64,000 nt of DNA, taken from contig BRON01000009.1 in NCBI GenBank assembly GCA_024345305.1, positions 62,001 through 126,000 on the forward strand. Direction: 5' to 3'. Numbering within the stretch: the stretch's first letter is position 1; each line of letters starts with the position of its first letter. This DNA comes from Mrakia gelida (Eukaryota; Basidiomycota; Tremellomycetes; Cystofilobasidiales; Mrakiaceae). Positions 42,601 to 54,627 of the stretch are shown in pieces. Position numbers and translations under genes: made by a program. Under the pieces are notes generated by a model. The model did no database searches. It was not told the DNA's origin and saw nothing but the letters and a program-made list of their open reading frames with translations.

Positions 42601-45600
42601 GCAAACCTCGTTCATCTCGTCCTTGTTCCTCAGAGGCCAGAGACCTTGAAACTCGGCGTTGTGGAGAGAGAGACAGGTAGGGAAGATCTTGGGAAGGAGG
42701 TAGAGAGGAGCGAGGGTGCCGTGGTAATCGTTGATGTGGTACTGAAAGAGTCGAGACGCGAAGAAGTCGAAGTCGAAGTCAGCCTTCGATTTCCGTTTCG
42801 ACGAGCGTTTGAGGGGGAGAGGCACTCACGATATCGATGATAGGGTTCCTTCGAATAGTCTCAGCGATGGCTTGGTTCCAGGTCGAGTAGAAGACGGCGG
42901 AGGAGAGATCGTCCATTCGGGCAGGGTCTGCGAGAGAGGAAAGGGGAGGGAGGGGTCAGCGTCGACAACAAGAGAAGAAAGTGTGTCCTTGGACGCACAG
43001 GGATCGGACTTCGTCTGAGCTCGGAAGACAGGAGAGTCGAGGATGTAGTAGGTGATGTTTTGGTACTGATGGGTGAAGAGAAGAGTGCGGTGGTCAGCTG
43101 GGGAGGGGGCGAAGAGAGGCGACGAAATCTCAAAGAGTGAGACGAACGATGTGGATCTCGAGCTCGATCAGGTAGGATTCTCCGAAGATGACGACCTCGA
43201 TAGGCTCCGCAGGTTCTCCAGCAGGGTACTCGACTCCTCCAACCTTGGGAATGACCCAGACCTGTCGAGAGAAGGAGAGGAAGGGGTCAGCGTTTGAGCG
43301 AGACCGAGAAGAGACGTTTGACTCACGAGATCGCAATCGCTGATGAAGGAACAGAAACAGAGTCAGCGTTCGAGCGATAGCAGAGAAATAGAGAAACCTA
43401 TGATTACGTCATCGCAGTTCCCATTAATTTTGACATAACTCCCAACCCTCCGATCTTGACCTTGATCTTCCAGTCGAGAATCTCGTACTCGAGCGTCGCG
43501 ATCAGCATCTTCCTCCTTTTGTTGACGTCCTCGGGCCATCCGATAATCTTCTGTCCTGGAGCGAGTCGACCTTCCTTCTCCTCGTTAACGACGTGCTCCT
43601 TTCCAGCCTTGACTCCGTACTTGTTGATCTGGGGAAGAGGGAAAGGGGCGGAGGAGGGTCAGCGAGACGCGACGCAGGAGGTCAAGGGCGAAGTCTGAGC
43701 GAACCTTGATGGCGTAGAACCTCTTCTCGTAGAGGACGGCGGTGAGGATAGCGGTGAGGGGAGGAATGACGAGGAAGAGGAAGAAGCAGATGATGTTGAG
43801 GACGGCGTGACCACGAGGGACGAGAGACCATTTTCCGGATTTATCGTTGACTTTGAGCGTCCAACCGAGCTTGTGGATAGGAGGAGCGGTCATGTTGAAG
43901 TAGTTCGCAGCTGATGGACGGATAGGAGGCGATACGAGTCAGTTTCTCGAAGCAGGGACGAAGCGAAGCGACGCGACGGGACGGATGCGTCTCGACGGAG
44001 AAGAATTGACTCACAGAGCGAGTTGGGAGGCAATCGATCCATCACACCATCTCCATCCGAGTCTCCGTAGAAGTAGTCGTCGAATCCGTAGACGTTCATC
44101 TGGATGTACGACGGCCATCGAGCGATGATCTGCATTCGAGCGAAAACGAGTACGAGCCCAAGAGCGAGGTCAGAACGCGTTTCGCCGTCGACTCTTTGCC
44201 ACAGAGTCAAATTTGCGCCAAAGAGACTCACCGGCAACTCCCAATCTCCATCGGTTCCCGACTGCTTGAAAGCCGAAGGGACTCCCTGATCGAAACCGAA
44301 CTGGTTGAAGTCTCCTCTCGCGAGGAGCTTGGGGACTCGTCGTTCTCCTCCGGTGTAGGTCGAGCTGTCGCCGTGCACGAGTGGAGCTGACGATCCAGCG
44401 AGCTCGGACCAGTACTGAACCTGGATATGTTGATCGTCCCAGAACTTGTCGGTGAAAGTGTCGTCGCTGATGCTCGTCGTCGCCTCGTAGTCCGCCCAGT
44501 CAGACCAAGTAAGACCGTAGGTTCCACTGTATCGGAATTTCCTGAGAGATGGGGATGACGAGCTCGACGTCAGTTCTCGATCGAAGCTCGAAGAAGCGAA
44601 GGAAAGGGAAGGAAAGGGAAGGAAAGAGAGGCAACGAAGAAACTCACTCGGCTCCAGCGGCAGCGTGGTTGAGAGTCCACGAGCCAGCTGATCCGGTGAG
44701 GAGGGTCTTGCTGTAGTCGGCTTGGACGGTCCAGACCATGGCGTTGTCGATCGCTCCCTTCCTGACGAGAAGATGAGCAGTGACCTGAAGGGAAAGAGAC
44801 GCGACGAGCAGAATTGAGGGTCAGCCTCTCGTTCCTTCGCCCATCTCTGCGTTTGAACTCACTCCAGTGTGACCACCAGTTTGGTAAGTAGACGCATTGG
44901 CGACGAGGAACTCGTAGAGTCCATCTCCTGCGTCCTGGATCGTTCGAGTGTAACTCCAGCCGGAGGGAGGGACGACGCTGAGCTCGTCGGGAGGAGCTTG
45001 GTTCGTGAGCTTCGCACACGCTGGAGTTCCGGAGAAGGTAGGAGTTGTCGTTCCAGTTCCGTTGTAGCTGAGCGTGAGAGCGGCGGTGACCGAATCGCTG
45101 GAGGGGAAAGAGAACGAAGAAGGACAACGCGTCAAACGAGAAACGCGAGAAACAAGCTTAGATGTCGAGGAGACGACTCACCAGTCCATCACCTGGTCGT
45201 ACTCGAGACTGGGGAGGGTGAAGGAACGTGTCAGCCAAGGTCCGTCGAGATCAGCTGCGAGCGAAACGAGCGTTGGAAAGACTTACACGATCTCGAACGA
45301 GGTCTCGTTGGCGGCTCCAGCGACGGTCAACAGACGAGCGTCGTGACCAGGCGAGAACTTGGTCAAAACCGGAGGTCCAGGAAGCCAGAGATCCTCAGGG
45401 ACGTAGGCTCGGAAGGCGAAAGGCTCGAGAGTGATTTCGGGGAGGCTGGAGGGAGGAAAGAAGGAAGGGCGTGAGTTGGAGCTCGACAGCTGAGATCGAG
45501 GGCGGTAGAGAGATCGAGGGTGGGAGAGAGATCGAATGCGGAGAGGGAGGGAAAGTAGCCTGACCAAGCTCGAGTAGGTTCTTGGTTGTCCAAGTTGAAG

Positions 45601-48600
45601 TAGAGTTGCGACGTGGTCAGATTCAGCGTCTCGTAAGGGTAGAAGAGGTTCTTGACGGTGACGGGACCAGGGTAAGGCGACTTCGGAAGGAAAAAGGAGG
45701 CGGGAGTGAGTCTAGAACGAAAAACGGAGACGAGACGCGTCGAGCGAAGGAGAGCGAGCGAGACGAGACGCACCTGAATCCACTCCGTGTCGGTTCCATC
45801 TCCACAGGCAGCGGCGTACGTCGTCGTTTTGTTCTCGTTGTGCCATAGGAGCCAGACGGTCTCGGTCATCTCTCCCAGGAACTGATCCGTGTTGAGCTGG
45901 TAGGTGAGGGCGGATCGAGAGTTGGATCGAAGTCCGACTGAGACGCGCGAGTTGAAAAATTAGCGCTCAATCCTTCAGAGAGAGCTCGAGGTTAATAAGA
46001 GAGATGAGGTAGGACTCACTCTCGGTCTGGGTCGAGTTGGAACCAGGGAACTGGATGAAGTAGGTCTGACTCGAGTGAAGGTTGACTTGGAAACCGTCCA
46101 TGAGAGCGGGGTACGTGTTTCGAAGGTTGAAGACTCGTTGGAGGAATCGGAATCCAGGAGAGGTAGCGTCGAAGTGGTCGAGAGCGTTCCAAGGATCCTC
46201 GCAACTGAAACGAAGAGAGCAGGGGAAGGAGGAGGAGTCAGTTGAAGCTCGAAGACGAGAAGGGGAGAAAGCGAGATGAAGACGAACCCGAAGAGAGACT
46301 TTCCGAACTCGAAGTTGTGGTACTGAGTCGAACCAAGCTTGTAGCATCCGTGCTTCTGCCAGGCGGGTGTAGCAGTCATGGCTTGTCGTCCGAAGAGCTG
46401 AAAGAACAAAACGAGTCAGCTTCAAGTTCGTCGTCGACTCGCTCGTCAAGTTGCCTTCTTCGCGGCTTCGAGGTTGAACGCACGTAGTTGGCAGCCGTGT
46501 TATCAAAGAGATACATTCCTTGCTCCTCTCCGTAGTAGATGAGAGGGATACCAGGGATCTGAAAGGGGGGTGAAAGTCGTCAGCGACTCGAACTTCCTCG
46601 ACCTCGTCCTTCGTTTCGACGTCGACTCACCATCAACATTCCGACGTAGTTTCCGAAAGCCTGCTTCTGAGTTCCGTTGACCATCGCTGGCCATCTGAAG
46701 ATATCGTGGTTCGTGACTCCCATCTGACGAAGAAGAAAGAGGGGAAAGAAGAAGTCAGCACCCGTCGCGCTCGTCTTCGCCTCACGTCGAACGGGCTTCA
46801 ACGAGGGGAAACTCACCCAATGCCTAGGATCGTACACTCCCGTCTGAGAGTTGATCATATCCTCGTTGATGTTGATCTGCCTCCAAGCGGTGGCGAAATC
46901 GACCGAGACATCGTCGGCGACGTCCAGGTTTCCGTCCAACTGGAGGATTCGAGTGAGAGATCGGTAGAACCTAGTGGGGGCGACAGAGACGAAGGTCAAG
47001 TTCAGCTCGAGCTGGATCCGCGTAGAGTCGAGAGAGGAAGGGAAGACTCACGAGTAGTGGAAAGCAGTCGAATCGTATCCGGTGTGACCTTCAGGTCGCA
47101 TGAACATCTCGGAGTCGGCTGGAGTAGCAGCGATGGCTTCCTCGAAGGTCCTGTTGCTCTGGAAAGGAGTTCGACCTCGACCGCTGTAAGAACAAGACGC
47201 AAACAAGAGTCAGCAACGTGTCTCGTCTTCGGCTCTTCGCGCGCGCGTCGAGACTCACATGTAGAGACTTCCGAAGGTATCTCCTCCGGTGACCTCTCCA
47301 GGGATGTAGAAGTTGGTCTTGTTGAACCTCTGAGCGCAGGCTCGAGTAGCGTTGGCCCAGTCGGCAGCGAAAGCGACGTTGACTGAGGAGGAGAAGGAGG
47401 GAGGGGTTCAGCTTCGCTCGTCGAACGGAACGAGGGAGAGAAGTCGAAGCTCACTCTGAGTCGCTTTGTCGATTCGGATTCCGTCGATATCGAGAGCCTC
47501 GATCATCAAGCAGGGGAACTTCATGAGGTCCTCTCCAACCGAGGGCTTCCAGTCTCGAAGACGATCTTGGACGGAGGCGAATTTGGCGAGTTGACGCTGC
47601 CAATCGGGGCTGAAGGGGGAGGGAGGAAGAAGAATGAGCCCGACGATTCGATTTCTCCAGCCCTGACTTGACGAGAAGATCTTGTGGCACGAGATGGAAC
47701 TCACTGGACACCGAAGGCCTCCATATCTCCGTACTGATCGAACTGGGAGTCGTAGCAGCCTGGTCCCTTGTCGACGTTGACGATCTGTCCTCCCGTGTCC
47801 CAGAAGACGGGGAGCACGCAGGAGTCGTTCATGACGTTGTTGAACTTGAAGTCCGGGTACTCGGTGAGGTTCCTAGAAAGCGCGAGAAGAGGTCAGTCTC
47901 CCAGGTCGGGGCGGAGGATGCGAGGAAGCGCGACGAACCAAGGACCGTAAGGAGCTCGATTCCATTGGGCCTTGTCTGTGAGAGCGAGAAGTGGAAGCAC
48001 GGTCAGCGAAACCGTTCTAATTGCAAAGCGCAGTAAGAGTTGAATGGACGAACACTCGGCTGGGTTGAAGGGAGCACTCTTGTTCAGGTAGCTGGATGAG
48101 AAGAGGTGACGAAGGAAGGGAGGGTTGGTGAGCTCGAGCTCAACCTCTGTTCGGTTCGCGAGACCTGTACTAAGCCTCATAGTACTCACCCTTCCATAGC
48201 GACGAGGTTTCCCATCGTCGAGATAGTGGAGTCGAGAACGATGTACCTATAAGACCAGCACAAAGGATCAGTTCGACCGTCGCGTGAGCTCGACGTCTCC
48301 TTGGACTCGACTCAAACTCACATTCCTCTGTCGTGGAGGGTTTGAATCGCCTCAGCCCACTCGAGCACGGTTCCCCAATGAGGGTCGAGGAGTGTGAAAT
48401 CGAGAGCCGAGTAACCGTCGGCTTGCCAGGGCATGTTCCTGTTCAAGGAGAAGAAGGAGGAGGTCAGCGAACGAGACGGCTCTCTCGAGACGAGCGAACG
48501 GGAGGTGCGAAAGTGCGACTCACAAGAACGGCGTTCCCGAGATGTAGATGACCTTGACTCCCATGAGCTCCAGGTAGTCGAGAGATCGAGCTGAAACGAG

Positions 48601-49846
48601 TCCTCTGATGTCTCCTCCATGACGAAGTTGAGTGCTGGAAAAGGGCGAGGGAGAGGAGAGTTCAGCTTCGAGTTTAGGTGAGGGTTGCTGCGAGCCAAGT
48701 TCGGCTATGCTCAGAAGAACGAGAGACGACTCACTCGGTGGGAGTGTGTTCGAAGATGGTCTTGAAGTAGTCTGGAAGAGTGGGAAGCATGCAAGAAGGG
48801 TGGTTGGTGGTTCAGCTTGAGCTCTTGCGGCTCCTCGCTCCCTCCCACCTCGTCGTCGCTCGTTCCCAAAACAACAACGGAGGGCGAGCTGATGGAACAC
48901 GCACCGTTGTTGGCCGGATCTCCATCGTGAAGTTTATCGAGCAGGATGGTGTAAGCAGGGAGAGTCCTGTATCAAAAGAAGAGGCAGAGAAGAGGTGTCA
49001 GCCGTCGAGAGAGAGGGAGCAGGAGGAGGCGAAGCTCAAGGACGGAGGGAAGGAGAGAGGGAGGGAAGCGAGACGAGAGAGAGAGAGAACGCACCTCCAG
49101 TTGACAGGCGAAGGATGGTAGGTCTTGTTGGAACCAAACTTGTAGGTGTAGAACTCTTGAACGGTAGCAGTGTTGTCTAGAGGAAGAAAAGAGGCGAGGG
49201 AAGAGAGGTCGAGAAAGGTCAGCTTAGGAAGGACAACGGAGCCAGAGGGCTGAAAGCTGAAGGTCGTCCTCCGTTCTCGAGATAGCCTCTATTTATGGAG
49301 GCTATCTGCGAGATAATAGATCTCCTACGAGTAAAAGATGACTCCCTACTCGATTCTTGAGATACACCTAACCCCTACTCGAACGAGTTTCGAGATTGGG
49401 CCAAGACAAAATCCATACGGCGAGAGGTCCGTTCGCCCTTCCCTTCCCTTCCTCCCTTTCCTTCCAACCTCCGGCACTCCCCCTCTGTCACCTCCTCGAC
49501 CCTACAGCCTTCTCTACGAGGTCCCTCGCTATACTCTACTGAGTTTAACCGACTCGTTTCAAGGGGCCACCTCTAGAAACGAGCTTGAAACCATCGACTT
49601 CTCCCTTGCCGCACGTCGAGATTCAAACCTCTGCCTCCCTCCCTCCCTCCTTGTCTCTCTCGCACTCTCTTCGCGCCCTCCCAACCGAAGACAAGATGTA
49701 AACAAAGACTCACTTGGGTTAATGTTCATGTTGTAATCAACCCATGACTCGTTGTAAGGAGCAGCGTCCACTCCTTGAAGCAGGAGAAGGAGCGAGGCCA
49801 GGACGACGAGAGCTAGCGTCGAGGCTAGCGATGATATCCGGCTCAT
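36670..49846 (-). CDS. AGS1: alpha-1,3-glucan synthase, about fifty exons
   Basis: A very large gene whose exons follow Ags1/Mok1 from end to end. Exon 1 (49714-49846) encodes a signal peptide, [19 protein letters not shown]. The extracellular alpha-amylase-like domain follows, with [16 protein letters not shown] strands, [10 protein letters not shown] near 47455-47490 (catalytic Asp), [10 protein letters not shown] near 47290 and [11 protein letters not shown] near 46700. A membrane segment ([18 protein letters not shown], about 43780) leads to the intracellular GT5 synthase with [13 protein letters not shown] near 43425-43460, [16 protein letters not shown] near 42720 and the C-terminal [17 protein letters not shown] near 41500. 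Downstream exons to 36670 form a multi-spanning C-terminal domain ending [13 protein letters not shown]. The enzyme makes cell-wall alpha-glucan; in pathogenic basidiomycetes this holds the capsule or masks beta-glucan. I have not listed each junction; phase was checked only for exons 1-2 and selected blocks. No stop or frameshift was noticed. Confidence 0.95.
49177..49713 (-). other. long first intron of the glucan synthase gene, with hairpin
   Basis: The 537-base intron begins GTGAGT and ends CTAG, and its removal joins NPN to [16 protein letters not shown]. Other introns in this gene are mostly 60-110 bases. The hairpin at 49275-49313 lies in its 3' part. Confidence 0.75.
49275..49313. repeat. 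15-base-pair hairpin with one bulged base
   Basis: Arms TCTCG-AGATAGCCTC (49275-49289) and GAGGCTATCT-G-CGAGA (49298-49313) pair fully except one bulged G; the loop is TATTTATG. Confidence 0.85.
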
Positions 49847-50723
49847 CGTGGGAGGAAAGAGAGCGAGGGTTGCTGCTTTTCGTTCTTGACGATGAAGGAG
49901 CGAGAGGGAAAGGGAAAGAGGGAAAAGGGAAGAGGGGGTGACGATCCTCTTTTCGTGTGTCGTGGTTGGGTTTTGAAAGGGAGCCAGAACGAGGGGGAGG
50001 AGGAAGGAGGGGAGATCGAAACGCGGCAGGGCTTCCCCACCTTGCGAACCTGTGTTGCTTTCTCTTCTCCCGCCTTCATTTTTGTCACTTCAGTGACCTC
50101 GGAGGGATATACTACTCAGGACAGCCACCTTGCCAGAGATGTCCAAAAGAAAGGAGCGAGAAGATCATGAAAAAGGGAGCCCACCGAGCGATCCCATCTT
50201 TGTCGCGTCCAACTCGCGCAGTTTTCTTTTTTGAACGAGTGACGAACGAGTTTGGAGGGAGGCAGGGAAACGATCATAGAGGGGAGGGAGGGGAGACTCA
50301 GAGTCGAGAAGGGCGAGGTGAGGGAAGGGAGAGCAGTGTTGGGAGTGGGCGAAAAGGAGTGGTAGCGCGTGCCGAAGACGCGTCTCAGATCACCTTCCTC
50401 TTCTTCCTTCCTTCCTCCCGCCACGGGCACCCACTCACCCTCCTCTCTCCATTACAGTGCCCCGAGAGGCTAGCATCCAGTTGATCGCAACAAAGCAATG
50501 TGAAGGAGGGATGCTGTCAACGAGCGAGGCAGTCTCGAGACCCCTTCGTCGCGTTGAACTGTGTCTGTCTGTCTTGTTTTCTCCCTTTCCCTTTCCCTTT
50601 CCCGTTACTTGTTTTTTCCTCCTCCCTCCCTCCACTCCACGCCACGCCACCCACTCCCACCACTCTCAAAACGGCATGCAAGACGACAACGAACGAATCT
50701 CATCACACGCCTTCCCTCCCCTT
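49847..50723. promoter_or_regulatory. promoter region of the glucan synthase and 3' flank of the SAP30BP-like gene
   Basis: About 880 bases without a recognised gene. The glucan synthase is transcribed leftward from here. Purine/pyrimidine-biased tracts occur at 49885-50010 and 50570-50640. No specific binding site is claimed. Confidence 0.5.
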
Positions 50724-52457
50724 TCAGCCCCACCGACTAACCTTCCCCTCTCCCTTCCCACCACCACCCCCTCCAGGCCTCCCCTCCCTCTCCTTCTCCC
50801 CCCTCTCCCTCTTCCCACTCCCACCCGTCTCCTCCCCACCCGGCAACCCAACGAACCCATACTCCTTTCCTCCACTGACCACTCCTCCTCTCCCACGAGC
50901 CGCGAGTGGGAGAGCAGCGGGGGGTTTGTTGTCACGATGGCTGTTTCGGTTGGAGTGGGAGAGGAGGGGGTTGGGTGGGAAGGTGGATTGATGGGAGGAT
51001 TGAGAGGAAGAGGAGGAGGAGAACGCGATGGAGGAGCGGGAACCTGGTAAGGGCGCGTTGGAGGTTGATGAAGAGGAGCGTGATTTCTGAAGGTCGGCTG
51101 TTCGGAGGGAGGGAAAGACGTTGTAAAGAGAGAGGGAGGTGAGGGATCGGTCACGACGAAGAGTGAGCACTCTTGACACGATTCGGGAGGAAAGCAGAAG
51201 CGAAATGAAAGGTCGAGCGAGACGCGACGTCCTCGGACTCACCAATCCTCTCCACCCCCCACTCCTCATCCTCCCCTTCCTCTCTCCCCCACTCCCAAAC
51301 GCCCCCGTACCTCCCCGCTCGCTCGTCCACGCCAACGTGATCGACGAGTTTCTTGTAGATCGTAGGGTTCCGGAAGGCTTTGTTCTTCATGAGCGAGTCG
51401 TTGAAGTGCGTTCCTTTCTTTTTGAGGGAGAGGAAGAAGGTCGTTTTGGTCTGGTGCACAAAACGCGAGCGAGCGAAGCGAAACGAAGGAGGGGCGTTAG
51501 CGGTGTGTGTGAGGGAGAGAGGGAGGGAGGGATAAAGGTGTGGGTGTTGGGGGTACTGAGCGGAGGGACGGAGGGGAGAGGAGGGATGGACGAGACGAGA
51601 CGAAACGAAACGAAACGAGAGCTCACCTGCAACGCCTCGTCCACCTCACCCAACAGACTCGGATCTCCCAACCTCTTCAACCCGTACTCCTCCTCCCATC
51701 CATCTCCGCTTCGGAGTCTTGGAGGTTTCAGCAACTCCTTGAGCTGATCTTCTTCGCTCAGGTGGTTGAACGTCGAGTTGGCGTTGGCGTCGTCGCGAGG
51801 GAAGGGAACTGGCGCGGGCGGGGAGTCGCTTCTGCTAGGGTAGGGTTGGCGTAAAGGAGAGGGTGGGAAGGCTGATGTTGATGTAGGTGCTGATGGAGTG
51901 TTGTTGGAAGAGGGGAAGGGAGCTTTTCGAACGATGTTTGGAGGGAGGAGAGGTTTCGAGGAAGGGCGAGGAGGTCCCGGTTGAAGGGGTGGTCGATGAG
52001 AGGGCGGAGGAGGAGGGGAGGGACGAGCTGCGGATGAGACACATAGAAGATGGATGGAGGTCAGTCGAGATGCTCGAGGAACGAGGATGGATCGAACGAG
52101 GGAAGGGAAGGAAGGAGACGAGCGAGCTCACGTTTCGCCGAAGAGGAGGAGGAGGAACTCGAGCGATCCTACGAGAGCCAGCACCGAGCGCAGAGGTTTC
52201 AGATGGATAGGAAGAAGAGGATGAGAAGAGTGTTGATTGCGCGTGCTTCAAGGGTAGCGCCAGAAAGAAGAGACGTACCGTTGGGGGAGGTGGGACGGAG
52301 AGGAAGGATGAGTTGGACGAGCTCGACGACGAAGCTTGAGGTTGATGGCTCTCTTCGTCCTCGTCGTCGGAGTAAGAAAGAAGACCTGAATGAGGAAGGA
52401 TGCAAGTTGGAAGCTGGTACGGGACGGGTCGAAGTTGATGTAGAGCTCACCTTGCAT
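50724..52457 (-). CDS. SAP30BP/HCNGP-family protein
   Basis: Six exons, 52451-52457, 52279-52385, 52132-52168, 51627-52027, 51243-51450 and 50724-51097, join in phase to 377 residues. The first exon is seven bases. The start reads MQGLLSYSDDEDEE, the usual acidic opening of this family. The HCNGP domain begins near residue 185: LKKKGTHFNDSLMKNKAFRN then PTIYKKLVDHVGVDE. Before it is a Pro/Ser-rich spacer and after it a low-complexity tail ending KVSRWG. The human homologue binds SAP30 and has been linked to transcription and to pre-mRNA splicing; the fungal role is inferred. It is divergent from ELP5 with 132 bases between starts. Confidence 0.88.
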
Positions 52458-52589
52458 GTTGAATCGCGAGAAGAAGGAAGGAAGGAAGGAAGGCGAGGTC
52501 GTGAACGTTTCGGATCGAGTTCGAGTCGAGCTCTCCTTCTTCTCTGGAGTCCGCCAACCGCCTCGACCAATTCTTTATCTTATCTCTCC
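52458..52589. promoter_or_regulatory. compact bidirectional promoter between the SAP30BP-like gene and ELP5
   Basis: The divergent start codons are 132 bases apart. A GAAG/GGAA repeat lies at 52473-52492. Confidence 0.55.
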
Positions 52590-54413
52590 ATGGCGCCCAC
52601 TCCCGACCTCTCCTCTGAACCGTGGCTGTCTTCGGTCCTCTCCAACACGCACCACTCCCCTTCTCCTTCTCCTCTCCTGATCGTCTCCTCCGACTCCCAC
52701 TCGCTCTCCCCCCTTCCCATCGTCAAGCACTTCATCAACCAAGCAACTTCCTCCCACCCCGTCCTACTCATCTCGGCACTCATCCCGCCTAAGAAACTCG
52801 AAGTCGAGAAGGGAAGGAGCGTAGAGGTCATCGATCTCACGGGCGAAGTCCCAGGCTACGAGGAGGAGGGAGAGCTGGACGAGGAGAAGGGTGGGCTGGA
52901 GGATGTAGAGAAGAGGGTTAGGGCCATCGTGAAGAAACGTGAGTCTTGTCATCTTCTATAATAAAGTCTCGGCTGTACTAGTACGAGAAACCGGGACCTC
53001 GGGAGGGTCGAAGGGGAGCCAGCGAGCTCAAACAAGAACGAAGGAAGGGAAAACGGTGAGCTCGAAACTTCTCGTTCGAGCTCAACAAAGAACCGTCGCT
53101 TCTCCTCCTCTTCACTCGCAAATCTTCTTTAGGCCTGAACCCGAGGTCCTTCATCCCCTCGCCGACGAAGAATATCTGAGCCGAGCTCGATATCTACGGC
53201 TTTAGAGCTCGAGAGCTCGCCTTCTCCTTCGCCTTTCAGCCCTCCCTCCCGCTGACCTCTTCTCGATTCTCTCCCTGCAGTCAACTCCCCTCTCACCATC
53301 ATCATAGACTCCCCGCCAACCCTCACCTCCAACTTCAACTCTTCCCCCGCCCTCTTCATCCTCTTCGTCAACCGGATCCTCACCCTCCTCACCTCCCTCG
53401 GTCGTGAGTCCCGTCGCGTCGCTCGTCTTCCTCTTCCTTCGCCCGTCCTTCTTCCCTCGAACTCGAACTCAAGCTCACCCCCCATCTTTCTTCCTCCCAC
53501 CCACCGTGATCTTCCTCTCCTTCAGCTCCCTCCCTCCTCCTCCTCCCCCTCCCCCCTCAATCCCCTCTGCTCCCCCTCCTCTCCCACCCCTCCCTCACCC
53601 ATCTCGCCCTCACCCCCCCAACCCTCCTACACCACCTCCAACAGACCTACAACCTCCTCCCTCCCACCCCCAAATGGTACACCCTCGCCCGATCCGTCCT
53701 CGAGCGAGAAGAGTTCGAGGAAGGGGGAGATCAGAGTCGGCGAGGGTGTGTGGTCGTTTTGACGGGGAGGGGGAAGAAGGTCCGAAGGGGGGTGGAAGGA
53801 CTGCTTTGGAATGGTGGGGAGGGTGGGCAAGGATTGAAGGTGGTAGAGTGGGATGAGAAGGAGTTGGGTGGGGGGTTGAGCGAGTTGAAGATGAGGGTGG
53901 GGGAGGGGGAGAAGGTACGTCGTCGGTGTTCGCGCTTTCAATTTCTTTCTTTCTCCTTTCATTTCACTGTTTCTGTTTCCTCCCTTTCTTTCTTCTCACT
54001 GACCCCAATCCCTCTCCACTCGACTTCCTTGCCGCCACCCTTTCTTCTATTTCTCTCCTTCGTCGTTAATTTTCCAGCTCCCACCAACCGCCCCCTCCTC
54101 CTCCTCCTCTTCCACCAATCCCTCTTCCACCAACCCCTCCTCCAGTTCCACTCCTCTCTCAACGTTCAACCTCTCCCTCACCACCTCCCAACGGGAATCT
54201 CGCTCGGCCGTCCCTCTCCCTTACGCGCACGAGGGCGACGATCCCAACTCTCATTCTCGCGCCAACGCCGACGATTCGGACGAGGACAACGAGGGAGAGA
54301 AGGCTGCAAGTGGGTTCGCGTTCGGGAAACCTGGCGGAGGAGGGATCTACTACGAGCCTGACGAGGGGGACGACATGGATGAGGATGATCCGGATGAGGA
54401 TTTGGAGTTTTAG
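52590..54413 (+). CDS. ELP5: Elongator complex subunit Elp5 (Iki1)
   Basis: Four exons, 52590-52938, 53281-53403, 53526-53914 and 54078-54413, join in phase to 398 residues. The N-terminal part is RecA-like (HPVLLISALIPPKKLEVE, VEVIDLTGEVPGY, PLTIIIDSPPTL). The C-terminal exon carries the family signature STFNLSLTTSQRESRSAVPL then PY, and ends GIYYEPDEGDDMDEDDPDED. Elp5 belongs to the Elp4-5-6 ring of Elongator, which modifies wobble uridines of tRNAs. Intron 1 is long (342 bases). A Pro/Leu-rich run in exon 3 is low complexity, and its frame is fixed by WYTLARSVLEREEFEE downstream. Confidence 0.88.
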
Positions 54414-54627
54414 AGGTAGAGCTCTCGGTGGGGTGGGGAGGGGAGGGGAGGGGAGATGTGATGATTGAATTCCTGTTCGTTTCATTTCGCTCGCTCTTTC
54501 GTTTCTTTCGTTTCGCTCGGACACTGGAAGCGCGCATTTATTTCTTAATCTCAATTCAACTCTACGCAAACGGTCCCTTCCCCTTCGGGAACGTAAAGAT
54601 CTTCGCCCCTCCTTCGTACTCCTTCAT

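Noticed and set aside
50666..51154. Alternative frames opposite the SAP30BP-like last exon
   Set aside because: Proline/glycine-rich mirror images of the low-complexity tail; the chosen frame follows from the HCNGP domain in phase.
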